Assembly (NCBI GenBank): GCA_039707655.1
Contig: CM077668.1
Span: forward strand, 396,703,630-396,767,629
Reading direction: 5' to 3'
Origin: Elymus sibiricus
Taxonomy: Eukaryota; Streptophyta; Magnoliopsida; Poales; Poaceae
DNA: 64,000 nucleotides
A program made the position numbers and the translations under genes. Of this stretch, positions 12,331 to 22,945 are shown piece after piece. Each line of letters starts with the position of its first letter. Position 1 is the first letter of the stretch. Under the pieces are notes generated by a model, which worked only from the letters and a program-made list of their open reading frames with translations, was not told the origin of the DNA and ran no database searches.

Positions 12331-13202
12331 ACATTCCTGGAAGATTCTAGAGGAGCATGGAGCGAGAGAGGTGATGTGGATTCGGAGACAGAGTGGAGAG
12401 GTAGATGCTAGCATGCTAGGTGTGCTTGTTGTATCACCTTCGGTTCGTCGACGCTGCCGCCAACGAAATCTCTAGGACAATAAAAGAGAAAGTAATCTCC
12501 CTCATGATCTGGATGCTAGTTGTTCATTCATTGTGGCAAAATTTTCAGATATGCAACCACAATCTACGAAACAGGACGGCTGTTCAGATACAAATATCAT
12601 GCATAGCTCCAAATAAAGGGCTGGACATAACAATGGAGAAAGCAAATATAGTCTACCTTGTAATACCAAAAAAACATAAATTTTGGCATGTAGTAGGGTT
12701 GACATTAATAAACTGGGACTCTAAATTTAATTTGCCTATGATAGGCCCAACAAAAAAATAGCTACCGTCAACAATGGCAATACCGCGCTAGACAATTTTA
12801 ACAATTAATAATTTACATTGACACCTTAAACAGGAGGCAGAAAACCTACATAGATAACTACCAGTCCATCATTAACACAGTCATGTTTGAGCATTGATTG
12901 AATTGTCATTTTCAAACTTTTTTTCGCAGAGAGGCATGCCAACATGGCAAACGATTAGGCTTGTCCCAACAGTGTGCGGAGCTTAGGACATGATGATCCT
13001 ATTTGCTAACATGTGTGATGTTTCCCTTCATCATGCACAATTTGTTTTTACCAATCGTGTGTGTTGTCTCTAGTCATCGCACACTGTTTTGATAGAACTG
13101 TGTGCCCCTTTTAAAATAGTGCCCGAAGGATAATCCATCAAACACATTTCACTTTCTGGCACATAGTTTTATTTTTCTGTGATGCCTCAGTCGCACACAC
13201 TT
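12331..13202. other. Intergenic, no gene recognised
   Basis: AT-rich DNA with no supported gene or bounded element. 13060-13200 contains GTGTGCGAC-like motifs of the kind seen in wheat intergenic repeats, with no ends visible. Confidence 0.45.
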
Positions 13203-13207
13203 CGATT

Positions 13208-14808
13208 TGTAAACGTGCATGCTCTAGCCAATGCAACCAAAAGACCGATTTGATGAAAGAGACTAGGCAATACATTTATACGTCAACACTCCCCCTCACG
13301 TGTGGCTCCCTCAAGCCTAAACGTGGACCGAAAGTGGGCTGCAATTTAATTGCGCCAGCCGGATTTTGAACTCAAGATCTCTTGGCTCTGATACCATGTA
13401 GAAATGCATGCTCTAGCCAATGCAACCAAAAGACCGATCTGATGGAAGAAACTAGGCAATACATTTAGGGCAGTGATAGGCGCTGGTCGACCCGCGCAGC
13501 CGTCTGATTCCCCGTATACAGCCCTTAGATTTGACCCTTCCCCTCGAGTCGTCTTCTTCCCTGCATCGCTAGCGAGAGAAAAAGGGGGAAATCCCCACGC
13601 GCAGAGCACTGCCCCCACCCCCCCCACCCCCACTTCGTCGCTCGCCGGATCCCCGCCGCTCGCCGCCTCTCTTCGCAACTCGAATTCGCTGTCCTCGCAC
13701 GTCCTCCTCATCTTGCCGTCGTTCCAGCACCACCCTTGCCGGATGCAGCTCTGCCCAACGCCGGTTCCAGCAACTCGCACTGCTGATCATAGCACAACAT
13801 TCACCACCTCTGGCTCGCCACCGTCGTCAACCTGCACCACCGTGTTCCAACCAAAAAACACATCTCAACCCAAAAAATAGCTCCGATGGTCCATTGCAGC
13901 GAAACCAAAAACTGTGGTTCCAGCAAAACGACCCGAGCAACTGCAAACCCAGTAAAATCGCTTGAAGCAAAAATTTATACCAATTCCAGCAAAAAAATAC
14001 TATGGTTCCGGCTAAACGAACTGAGCAAGGAACTCCGGTAATCATTTGAAGCAAAAATTTATCCAGTTCCAGCAAAAATTAACTACGGTTCCAGCAAAAA
14101 ACAAACTGAGCAACTAGAAACTCCGGTAATTGTTTGAAGCAAAAATTTACATCGGTTCCAGCAAAAAAAACCTCGAGTTCCAGCAACCACCTTGCAGCTC
14201 CCCAAAAACGCTGGTCGCAGCTGCGGCGTGCACGGATGCAGCTCTGTCCACCGAAAAAAGGGTGCGGCTGATTGCAGCTTCTTATTCCACGGTTGCATCT
14301 TGCCATCGGCGGTCGCCGTTGGATGCATCCCTCCTTGCCGCTGGATGCACCTCCAAACTGCACGGTTGCAGCTCGCCGTCGAGCGGCGCCGCTGGATGCA
14401 GCTCCCGCCAAACCGCCGGTTGCAGCTCCCTGTTGGGCGGCATCGCTGGATGCAGCTCCGCCAACCGCCGGCTGCAGCTGGTTGCAGCGCTGTAGCCTCA
14501 CGCTCATAGCTCCATGGACTCCGACCAACTGCCGCCGTGGGCATCCGCAGCACCAGATGCGGGCGGTGGTGGGCTGTTGTGAGCAGAGGGAGCCGCCGTG
14601 ATTTGTGAGGACAGAAGCTAGGGGAGATGCGGTGCGTTGTATCCTGGTCAACGATGGATGGATAAGGGATAGGGAAAGCGGTGTGAGGTATTTGTTGAGA
14701 CCGTGAGAGAGCAGCACCCATGGGCCCATGCCATCTGCACGAGCGACCGGCGGAACACGCAGCCGGACGACCGGCTGCGAATGTTTCCCATACATTTATA
14801 CGTCAACA
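13208..14808 (-). mobile_element. SMART/TRIM mini LTR retrotransposon, split by a MULE
   Basis: Two 81-bp LTRs are present: 13208-13288, and 13397-13467 continued at 14799-14808. They differ at 6 positions. On the minus strand the order is 5' LTR, a primer-binding site (TGGTATCAGAGCCAAGAGAT, next to 13397), about 108 bp of internal sequence, a polypurine tract (GTGAGGGGGAG, next to 13288) and the 3' LTR starting TGTTGACG. Target duplications are cgatt (13203-13207) and cgatc (14809-14813). Without the insertion the element is only 270 bp, the size class described in grasses as SMARTs (FRetro129 type). It has no coding capacity. The 13468-14798 segment is a MULE plus one copy of its target site. 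Confidence 0.85.
13468..14789. mobile_element. Non-autonomous Mutator-like element (1,322 bp) inside SMART LTR
   Basis: The 9-mer atacattta occurs at 13459-13467 and again at 14790-14798, the target duplication length of Mutator-like elements. The right LTR of the SMART becomes intact (81 bp) when the insert and one 9-mer are removed. The ends begin GGGCAGTGATAGGCGCTGG and, inverted from the right, GGGAAACATTCGCAGCCGG, a degenerate inverted repeat. The interior is GC-rich, with dispersed imperfect repeats of TTCCAGCAAAAA (13900-14190) and GGATGCAGCTCC/GGTTGCAGCTCC (14230-14490). Long frames on both strands (for example 14079-14795) are repeat-driven. I do not recognise a captured gene. Confidence 0.8.
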
Positions 14809-14813
14809 CGATC

Positions 14814-15168
14814 CAAGAGTGTGTGCACGTGATAGGTGTGTCTTAATAGCACCATTCTGTAATAGTGATTTAAGACACAAATAGGGGTTTCAACAAATGA
14901 TTAAAGTAGTCGTGGTTCAGTACTAGGGTGCTACAGCTACATGGGTTGCTAATACACACATCTGCACAACACAAGCAAAGTTAGTATCTTGTTAACTGCA
15001 ACATCTAGCCACTTAAACTTAGGTACATGAGTGCGCTCAATCACACCAACGAAAATGTTCACAACTTCATATAGGTCTATCCAAGTCACTGATGTTAGTG
15101 TTCAAGACGTATCTCCAAGTTCATTACAAAGATAAACAGTTGTTCCATTTCGGTACATAATTAGACTT
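14814..15168. other. 3' flank of F-box gene, nothing else seen
   Basis: AT-rich flank downstream of the minus-strand F-box stop codon. It presumably contains the 3' UTR, but no decisive polyadenylation signal was identified. Confidence 0.4.
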
Positions 15169-16326
15169 CTAGTGCCCATCTGCTAATGAATCTGAGAACA
15201 AGGGGGCATATGAAAGATAAAGAGTCCCGCAACCCCATGTAAAATTAGATACAAAACACAGCTCCCTAGAATCTATTTCATATGACATTAGTTCTGCTAA
15301 TCGACGACTCTTCTGGCGTACAATATATATCAAATTGTATTCTGGGTGGATTGAGATAACTTCGTAATTATTTGTAATCAATGAGTACTCTGTTCCTCGC
15401 AGCAGTAAGTGGCTGACATTGTGCTTCAAGCTCCAGTTTTCACTACTATAATCTTCAAGCGCCCAAATTGATAGTTCAGAAGCACCTTTCTCTGCCAAAT
15501 GCAATTGTTCTTGCGATAGATAAACATCATGAACATCACCGGCAGAATGTGGCATTGGGACACGAATGACCCTACGGTTTCCCTCCACGCCAACAACTAG
15601 AACAAAATCATCATCCACAGACAAATGCAACATCCCACTGTAAAATAAGCTTTTTGAATGGCAGAATATCGAAATTGGACTATCCCAAACAACTCTATGT
15701 GTCCAAGCTCCTAATTTGGATGAGTAGATCACCACTGCTTTGGTGTGTAGATCATCATCATCTGTATTCGCATCCACAGCACCAGCAGGTGCAAACTCGA
15801 ACACGTAGAAGTGGGACGAGACAGCGGGATCGAACCCTAAGCGAACGATCTGCACCTTGCTGGACCAGCTGGTGGCAGGCACGACCACCCAATTCTCACT
15901 GACAGGATTGCACACCACGTAATCCAATGTCTTGGCGTCATAAGGCTGCTTCCAGCTGCGGAAGAGGAGGAGGCCATTGCAACAGTCCAACAAGTGCATA
16001 TCATGTCTCTTGCTTTTGGGCAGGAACGAGAGGGTGAGGTCGATGCTAGAGCACCAGTTCCCTGACACGCTTCTGTAACCAGGATACAAAGATGGGTAGC
16101 GGTTCATATTGTAGGTTTGATAGAAGATGCCGACGAGGGTCGTCTGGGGCAGATTCTTGCGGTGGTCGGGGTGAGAAACAAGGTCGCGCCATCGCGTGCA
16201 GACGCACTTGCAGCAGCGGGTGGACTTGTATGGCACGCGCGAGATGATCTCGACGAGGAGGTCGTCCGAGAGCTCGGACACCGGGCTCCTCTCGGCGCCC
16301 CTCTTCTTCTTGGTGCCGCGTGCCAT
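15169..16326 (-). CDS. F-box protein, intact, 385 aa
   Basis: A single-exon gene of ATG (16326) to TAG (15169). An in-frame GTG just upstream is not the start. Residues 17-56 form an F-box (LSDDLLVEIISRVP, then RCCKC, TRWRDLVSHP), which binds SKP1 in SCF ubiquitin ligases. The C-terminal part matches the F-box-associated beta-propeller type of grasses: LLDCCNGLL at 112-120, YVVCNP at 136-141, LGFDP at 163-167. That region would select the substrate, which cannot be told from sequence. The length is usual for this expanded grass family, and no stops or frameshifts are seen. Two related but broken copies lie at 37310-38492 and 61889-63071. A Helitron-like end begins about 170 bp upstream of the start, so the promoter region is short or TE-derived. 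Confidence 0.85.
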   Translation of the reverse strand: MARGTKKKRGAERSPVSELSDDLLVEIISRVPYKSTRCCKCVCTRWRDLVSHPDHRKNLPQTTLVGIFYQTYNMNRYPSLYPGYRSVSGNWCSSIDLTLSFLPKSKRHDMHLLDCCNGLLLFRSWKQPYDAKTLDYVVCNPVSENWVVVPATSWSSKVQIVRLGFDPAVSSHFYVFEFAPAGAVDANTDDDDLHTKAVVIYSSKLGAWTHRVVWDSPISIFCHSKSLFYSGMLHLSVDDDFVLVVGVEGNRRVIRVPMPHSAGDVHDVYLSQEQLHLAEKGASELSIWALEDYSSENWSLKHNVSHLLLRGTEYSLITNNYEVISIHPEYNLIYIVRQKSRRLAELMSYEIDSRELCFVSNFTWGCGTLYLSYAPLFSDSLADGH

Positions 16327-16495
16327 CACCAGTCAACCTGCTGGAGAGCGTGAGGGGAGAAAGGAACTACCACGTGCGAAGCTAGAGACGGCCAGCGAGG
16401 GTTTGGGCACGGCGGCGAGAGAGGTGGACGATGAAAGACGAGGCGGTGCATATCTCTACTCTCTATCTCTACCTCTCTATCTAATTTTTTAATAA

Positions 16496-18011
16496 CTAGC
16501 ACAAAAGGGCCCGTGCGTTGCAACGGAAGAAAACAAATCATAATATTCAATCGTCATGACCATATTTTTTTGATTTAACGAACAATTTTTTGATTTAACG
16601 AACAATTTTTGATTTTTGTGTCGGTGGCCTTGTTGGCGTGTTTGCTGGCGACGGCGATCGAAGCAGCGCGTGGGGGCTTTGGCTTGACGGGGAGCTCGGG
16701 AGGAGCACGGGAGGCGGGGGATTCAGATCCCGCAACACACCAGTTGTTGCGGTGGTGGAGATTGCAACAACTACTTAGTTGTAAAATTTAGTCTGCGTAA
16801 TACGTTTCTCCGAGCCATCAGATTTAAATCAGATCTGACGGCTATGGAAACGGCGGACACACGCATCGGTATCAGTCGGATGATTTGAATCATTTCCCAA
16901 ATCTTATGGAGTGGGGCCTTCATATTTAAATATGGTGCGTGAAAAAAAATTGCTTACAAAATCATGTGGAGTAGGAACTACCGAACATCGAGTAGGCGAA
17001 TCATCTGGACCAGTAGCAATGAGTTCACCCATCTCCTAGAGGCTTAATCTTTCTTAACTGGAAAAAAGATTTTGTTAAGTTTGAACGGCGCATAACATGT
17101 AACAATCAGATCAAGATTTAGACAACAAAAGGATACAAATAGAGAAGGGAGCATACCTGAATTCTTTGCTCCTAGTGCCCCATTGCAGTCGTTCGCCGCC
17201 AGCATGGTCTGACGAAAAAAGGGATCACATCTTACCTGAACCTGTTGCTCCAGTGCCTCATTCAGTGCCCCATTTTAGTCGTTTGCCGCCAGCAAATACA
17301 TCATGGTATTACCTGAACCTCGTGCGTTGATAACGCCTAGACAGAGAGGGAATCTGGAGAATTTTAACCGGGGTGGGGTAGTCCGTGTATTCCCCGACGG
17401 GGGCGCCGTCTGATGGCGGCGGCATGTGGCCGTTGCTTTAGAGCGTGACTCGGCGCCGTGGGCGTCGCTACCGCAGGCGTCACAAATCCGCGTGCACAAG
17501 TGGAAACCGACGAACGTGTTGACGGCAAGGCGACGCTGCGGACCTGCGGGTGCTGCACGACATTGGGGACTGAGTGGTGCGAGCGCGGCGGAGGTCAACC
17601 AGACGGGAGAGGTTGGCGGAGGAAGACCAACAGGAATGACATGGGCAAGCGGAGCAGCCGGCTGTGCGCTAGCAGGGTGCGGGGAGGGGTCGAGGACGGT
17701 TGCCGCGAACAAGCGGCTGGAGGCGGCGAGCGCATCGGCAAGGTTCCTCCGATGCGAGCCCTGTGATTTTTTTTGGAGGAAAAGTGTGAGCCCTGTGATG
17801 CGTGTAGTTAAAGAGATCCTGGGCCGGCTTCGTGGTTTTGCTGGGCTTGGCCCATGTGCGACTACGGGGAGGAACGGACGATGGACGAAGTAAAACGTTA
17901 AATCACCCGGAAAGAAACAGAAGACAGGAAAAATAGTACCGTCTTGCGTACCGCGGGAAAAAGATAAAATCACCGCGGGACGAAACTAAGAATATCACAT
18001 TGCTTTATTAA
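16496..18011 (-). mobile_element. Helitron-like element a (minus), 3' end at 16496
   Basis: On the minus strand the 3' end has a 16-nt hairpin (CCGTTGCAACGCACGG, 16526-16511), then a short spacer and CTAG at 16499-16496 followed by T. That is the Helitron signature: a hairpin about 10-12 nt before CTRR, inserted between A and T. The right end abuts the 3' end of element b near 18011 and begins TTAATAAAGCA, like the starts of its neighbours. The GC-rich interior (17330-17890) has open frames on both strands with no recognised domain; a captured gene fragment is possible. No Rep/helicase gene is present, so it is non-autonomous. Confidence 0.55.
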
Positions 18012-18786
18012 TAGGCAAAAGAGCCCGTGCGTTGCAACGGGAGAGAAAACATAACACACGCTCTTAACCCAACAACCATCACTCAAGACCACAACAGGTC
18101 CATCTCCTTTATTTTAGCGAGGCATCATATTTGTGTTGCCGCTTATCCTCCTTCTCACCCTCGCCGCCGGTACGAAAGAAAAACGGATCGTGCGCTATAA
18201 ATTATAAGTTTGCTTTCAAAACAATATTTAAAAAATATTTAACAGGTAAAATTAACATCATATTCAGATTTCACACATTTTTCTAATCATTTTTCATATA
18301 TAACATGTTAAAATCGGAGTTACGGTTTAAAAGATACGGATAATTTAGAAAATCATTTGTTTGACTTAAATATCTTTCAAAATAATATTTAAAAATACTT
18401 AACAGGTAAAAATAATCTCATATTCATACTCTACATATTTTTCTAATCAAATTTCATATATAACATGTTCAAATCGGAGTTACGGTTTAAAAGATATGGA
18501 TGATTTAGAAAAACATTTGTTTGACTTAAATATGATCCGCGGATGAATTACGTAAAAGATCAGGGGGGTTTTCGAAAAATGTAAAATAACGGTTCGGGTG
18601 TGACTTAAATCCGGACTGCGGATTGATTTCAAGAAAACACAGGGGCTTTTGTGTAAAATACGAAAAAACGATTCGTTTTTACTTAAAACAGGACTACGAG
18701 TTGAATTCTCTAAAATAGATGGACTTTTCTGAAAAATGCCATGACGGACGACCAGAAACCCAATTTGCTTTATTATTATTAGGTAA
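18012..18786 (-). mobile_element. Helitron-like element b (minus), abutting element a
   Basis: On the minus strand the start is near 18786 (TCTTTACCTAATAATAATAA) and the 3' hairpin is CCCGTTGCAACGCACGGG (18041-18024), followed by CTCTTTTGCCTA. The terminal tetranucleotide is CTAT or CCTA rather than canonical CTAG. It joins element a directly, giving a head-to-tail pair. The interior contains a 160-bp direct duplication. It has no coding capacity. Confidence 0.5.
18211..18531. repeat. 160-bp direct duplication inside Helitron-like b
   Basis: Two consecutive, diverged copies share AAATCGGAGTTACGGTTTAA (18311 and 18471) and GTTTGACTTAAAT. They differ by scattered substitutions. Confidence 0.8.
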
Positions 18787-18822
18787 AGATAAAGCAAATA
18801 GGGTTTCTGGTTGTACGTCGCT
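18749..18822. repeat. Imperfect inverted repeat joining two Helitron-like 5' ends
   Basis: The arms read GACCAGAAACCCAATTTGCT on the left and, inverted, CAACCAGAAACCCTATTTGC from the right. The centre TTATTATTAGGTAAAGATAA lies between them. The arms coincide with the starts of element b (minus) and element c (plus), so two related elements sit head-to-head. Confidence 0.75.
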
Positions 18823-20598
18823 CCCATACACGGGCCAGAATTTTTATTTTTATTACGGGTCGATTTTTATTACGGGCTGCTAAAAAAGTTCGACCTCGCC
18901 ACCTGCCCCCCTCCCCTTTGACTGCAGCAACGAGAGTTTGTGCTAAAATTTCAGATTCGAAATAATAATCCCACACCGCCACTTTATATCAAATGCTAGC
19001 AACTTATATACTTTCCAAATTGCAAGAATCAACAAGCCAACAAAAAGATGGTGAGATCGACTAATCAAAGAGGTGAGATCGACTAATCAAAGAAGGATAG
19101 AGGAGAGACGGATGAATCCAATTGAATAGAGCCCAACCATTTGATGTAGCCATATAAGGAGACAGAGCTGTCGAGAGTCCAGAGATGGACGAGCTCGCAC
19201 CACCACAACCGAGCCAGCCGCATCCCGCCAGGCAGCCGCCGGGACGACTGCACCTCCGCCACAGGCCCGCCTCGCAGGCCACTTGCCTCTGCGCGCACAT
19301 GCCGGCCGCCAGAGCCACATACGCAGCCTCGTCGCTTCCCCACCGGAGAGAGGGGCACCACCAGTGCCGGCCCCGCCGCAGCCCTCGTCGCCCAGCCACC
19401 CACCGGAGAGAGGGGCACCACCAGCACGCGCCGGGCCCGCCGCAGGCCGGGCCGAGGCAGATGGGCCGCGCCTGGACGAGGCGCCCTCCTCGCGGTCAAC
19501 GGCCGGACCTGGCGGCGGGCCGCCTGGCGCAGGTGGCGGAGGCTGTGGATGTCCGAATCGGGACGGATCCGAGGAGCTGTTCCTCGGAGGCGAGGCTGCT
19601 GGGCCGGATCCGGAGCACGGGGCGGCGACTGTGGGGGCGGCCGGCCAGATCGAGCGACGGTAGAAGAGCTTGGCCAGCCACCACGTCTTTGACGCGCTCT
19701 TAGAGAAGAAAGGATGGCGTGGGTGGATGGAGAACATGAGGAAGAGTGGCGATGTGTTGTGCTGGATAAGGGAAAAGTGAGTGGTGGGCAGGGTGTTGTC
19801 GCTAGAAGCTGCTGGATGCTATACGTATGCGTGCACCAATTACAAATTTGTTCTTTCCGGATGAGCACCCATTTATAATTACTTGCTGCTAGATGTCATA
19901 GTTAGACCACGTCTTACGAATACATATCAAATATGATAATGAAAAATGTGTAAATATTGGAAAGAAATAATATTTCTTAAGGGAGAAGATATTTGGGGCT
20001 CATCGGTACTTGCTGACCATCCAACATATTCCTCAGCTCTGCGTACCCTAATCCTCCAGGGAAGTGATCATGTTGGCGTGGCGGGTGTGCTCCTAATACT
20101 AGCGGCAACGTGTCAACAAAAGAGCGGCAATCATTATAAACTCTTTACTTTCTGGCCATCATATTTTGAAAGTGGGAAAGTATAAATATAAATTGATGTT
20201 AATGGGGATTGCGAGATATAGGAATTAATATATGGTTTATTTGAAGCTGCTACAGGTATATGAATGATGCACAATTACTTTCGCATCGAAGAAGTAGCTG
20301 CTGGTATATATCGGATCGATAAATGTTTAGATTTCTGTAATTATTTTTACGCAGGGTTGTTGAATATCAACAACTATCACAAATAATCCAATTTCTTTAG
20401 AGCGAGTTGAAGGAGTATGTTTTATTAGCAGAGAAGAAGATTATGAGCTTTTGGGATCTTCATAAAGTGGATCCTTATGAGTCTTACAACCAATTTAATT
20501 GAAAAATCACATTATTCATCATGACAGGTAAACTCTCGAATACCACAAGAACTCTTAGATTATTTTCTACCCGTTGCAACGCACGGACTTTTTTGCTA

Positions 20599-20599
<1 letters not shown>
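18787..20599 (+). mobile_element. Helitron-like element c (plus), 3' end at 20599
   Basis: It starts near 18787 with TAAAGCAAATAGGGTTTCTG, matching the start of element b. It ends with a hairpin, CCGTTGCAACGCACGG (20571-20586), a 9-nt spacer and CTAG at 20596-20599, followed by T of an (AT)n run. This is the canonical Helitron 3' structure and A/T target. The interior has a GC-rich block (19185-19700) with a 60-bp duplication near 19340/19401. Long frames there run on both strands and have no recognised domain. No replicase/helicase is seen, so it is non-autonomous. Confidence 0.55.

Positions 20600-20676
<77 letters not shown>
20600..20676. repeat. (AT)n microsatellite, about 38 units
   Basis: An uninterrupted TA/AT run directly follows the Helitron-like 3' end CTAG. 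AT-rich targets fit Helitron insertion preference. Length in the assembly may be unreliable. Confidence 0.95.
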
Positions 20677-20679
<3 letters not shown>

Positions 20680-21623
20680 CTTTATTTGGGCCACACCATA
20701 TGGGTCGTAGACCGGAAGTAGATACACGTCATCTCCGAAAAGTATCTCTGCTCCTAAAGGAGGAGTTCGTACTTCGTTCGTTCTTACCCAAAATTGACCC
20801 CCCTCCCACCGATCCCTCGATCACACCCTCCCACCACCGATTTTTTTTCCTCCCGCGGTTTTTCAGCCGAAACCGACTCCCCATCCCCATGATAAAAAAA
20901 CGATGGAGAAAACCACCGCATGGCCCCCTCATCCCCTCCACCTCTTCCTCCCGAGTCCTGACCCATACCGAGGGTTTCATCCGCCGCCGCCAGAGCACAC
21001 AAACCCGCCTTCCACAGCACCCGCCTCAGCAACTCCCTGGTCTGCCCCGGTGCCTCCCGAGATGACGGTGGAGAGGCTCCTCCTCCCCGACCACTCCTCC
21101 CCATGGCCATGCTTCCATCTCCCCTCCCGACGTCGCTCCCCACCCCCACACCTTTTCACGTGGCTGAGCTGAACAGGAGGAGCGCGTGGATGGCGAAGTG
21201 GGCGGCAACGCCCCTCCTCTCCACTGGTTTCCTCTCAGCAGGATCTCCCCTATGTGTCAGGGTTGGAGGCGGCCCAACCAGCCCAGGCACGGTGTCGACA
21301 TGAGTACGCTTCTTGTTTCGATTGCGTGGATTGGAGCCATGGAGGTGGGTAAGGCTATCGAGTTTGCTCCTAGCGCCGGCTTGGGTGTGGGCGGGACAAA
21401 TGCGAGCGGCGGCCGACGGCTGACATGGACTCAAGCCAACACAGGTCCACGCGGAGCAGCTCACCTGCTGGTCTCCACTTCGTAGGCGTCAGCAGCTGCT
21501 GCAGCAAGGTATGTTCTCTTTTTATTCCTTTTCAGATCTGTTTTTTCCTCATGGGGATCAACACATTGATAATGATCAGTGTGAAGTATACTAAGTATAC
21601 GTATTGACTGATTCATTTGCATC
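20677..21623. other. GC-rich unassigned stretch
   Basis: Overlapping open frames occur on both strands (for example 20700-21065 plus and 20784-21149 minus). Composition is P/R/S-rich and no domain is recognised. A possible splice donor (AAGGTATGTT, 21507) follows 21300-21500. It may be the 5' part of a decayed gene or captured DNA; no gene is claimed. Confidence 0.3.
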
Positions 21624-21631
21624 AGGGTATC

Positions 21632-22558
21632 CAGGGGCGAAGCCAGCAATATGGCTTGGTTTGGCGTACGCCATACCTAAACCAAGCTGCAAATACTAGG
21701 TATATGTACTACTAGCCAATACATAATACATATGAGAACACTTGAGCTGAGCCTTGCCTGACATCTGGTTGCTTATGGGCCGTATTGGTGGCGTGATGTT
21801 GTGGTCTTTTGACGTGATTGTGCACCTGCAACTAATCGATTAAGCGATCACACCGCATATTCGTCAATCATCATCGTGCACGGCAGAGAGGCGGCAGGGC
21901 ATGTGGGCTCGGACTGACGGCGCCATGGCCGCGACCGCAAGGGTGTAGATTAAGACAGCCAGTGAGCAGAGAGCGGCGGGCAGCGGCCATCGGCTGGCGA
22001 GGCAAGACAGTGACCTTTTTTTTTTTGCGGGGAGGCAAGACAGTGACCTGGTGAGGTGGCGACGGCGAGCAGCGAGGCCGTTAATTAGGGTTATACGCAT
22101 ACGGCGCCGATGCAAAAGAGCCAATACGCAATGAAAGATACTCCCTCCTAAAAATGTACCAAGTCCATGCAAAAAAATAATTATACTAAGTCAGCGACAA
22201 TTAATATAGATTGAAGGGAGTACTGTATTTTTTTCGTCGTTTACTTAAATAAGCTCTGCTAATTCATTATTTATATACGGTTTATATATTTTTGTAGATT
22301 TTTTAGCATAAAATTATATGTTTTGTAGATTATCTTTATGTTAGCAAAAAAATAATTATACTAAGTCAGCGACAATTAATAGTGAGGTATTCTGAGTGTC
22401 AATACTTAGCTTCTGGATTTCGGTTGTATTTGCTATACATAAAGAATATATATATACCTAGTATTCTAGTAAGCACTTGCATAGTTGTATTATATATACA
22501 TGGTTTTCTTCTTCATAAACTCTGCCACACCTAAAAATTATTCCTGGCTCCGCCACTG
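21632..22558. mobile_element. Non-autonomous hAT element, 927 bp
   Basis: Ends CAGGGGCGAAGCCAG and, inverted from the right, CAGTGGCGGAGCCAG match at 13 of 15 positions. It is flanked by a perfect 8-bp duplication, agggtatc (21624-21631 and 22559-22566), diagnostic of hAT. There is no transposase frame. A Stowaway MITE sits inside it at 22141-22220. Confidence 0.88.
22141..22220. mobile_element. Stowaway MITE (80 bp) nested in hAT
   Basis: Starts CTCCCTCCTAAAAATG and ends GATTGAAGGGAG, flanked by TA at 22139-22140 and 22221-22222. Part of its interior (GCAAAAAAATAATTATACTA onward) recurs about 170 bp downstream at 22343-22381 without MITE ends, so that part of the hAT carries a partial duplicate. 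Confidence 0.8.
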
Positions 22559-22566
22559 AGGGTATC

Positions 22567-22945
22567 CCTCCACGGCCGGACGCCCTCTCCATCTAAATCA
22601 TGCCTGTCTAAACATACTTTCTCTGAAAAAATTAGCATGCATCAAGCTGCCACCTCATCGCCATGGCCGATGCATACGAAGTGGGATATATGGTGGTCGT
22701 GCTCCAGCCTCTTTAGTCTCAGGTCTGATCTCTTTTCATTGTTCCATGCTATTATATGTATAGTACTTGGTTATACAAATATGGATCTGATGGATACGTT
22801 GTATTAATGGATACATAATTAGATACCTGATGATGATCCGTCCATCAACCATGACGATCTATGTATAATTCAAATGGAATTTGTCCATGTTGCTTTGAGT
22901 TTGAATTCTGTCAAAAGTGATTGCAAACATAATTTCTGTTCGCAG
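22567..22945. other. Short intergenic or intronic stretch
   Basis: No gene recognised. It ends with an acceptor-like TTTCTGTTCGCAG (22945) before the PPR-like exon, so it may be a former intron. Confidence 0.35.

Noticed and set aside
17275..19868. Open frames of 230-260 codons in GC-rich parts of Helitron-like elements
   Set aside because: P/R/A-rich translations open on both strands in overlapping phases. There is no domain and no start or splice context.
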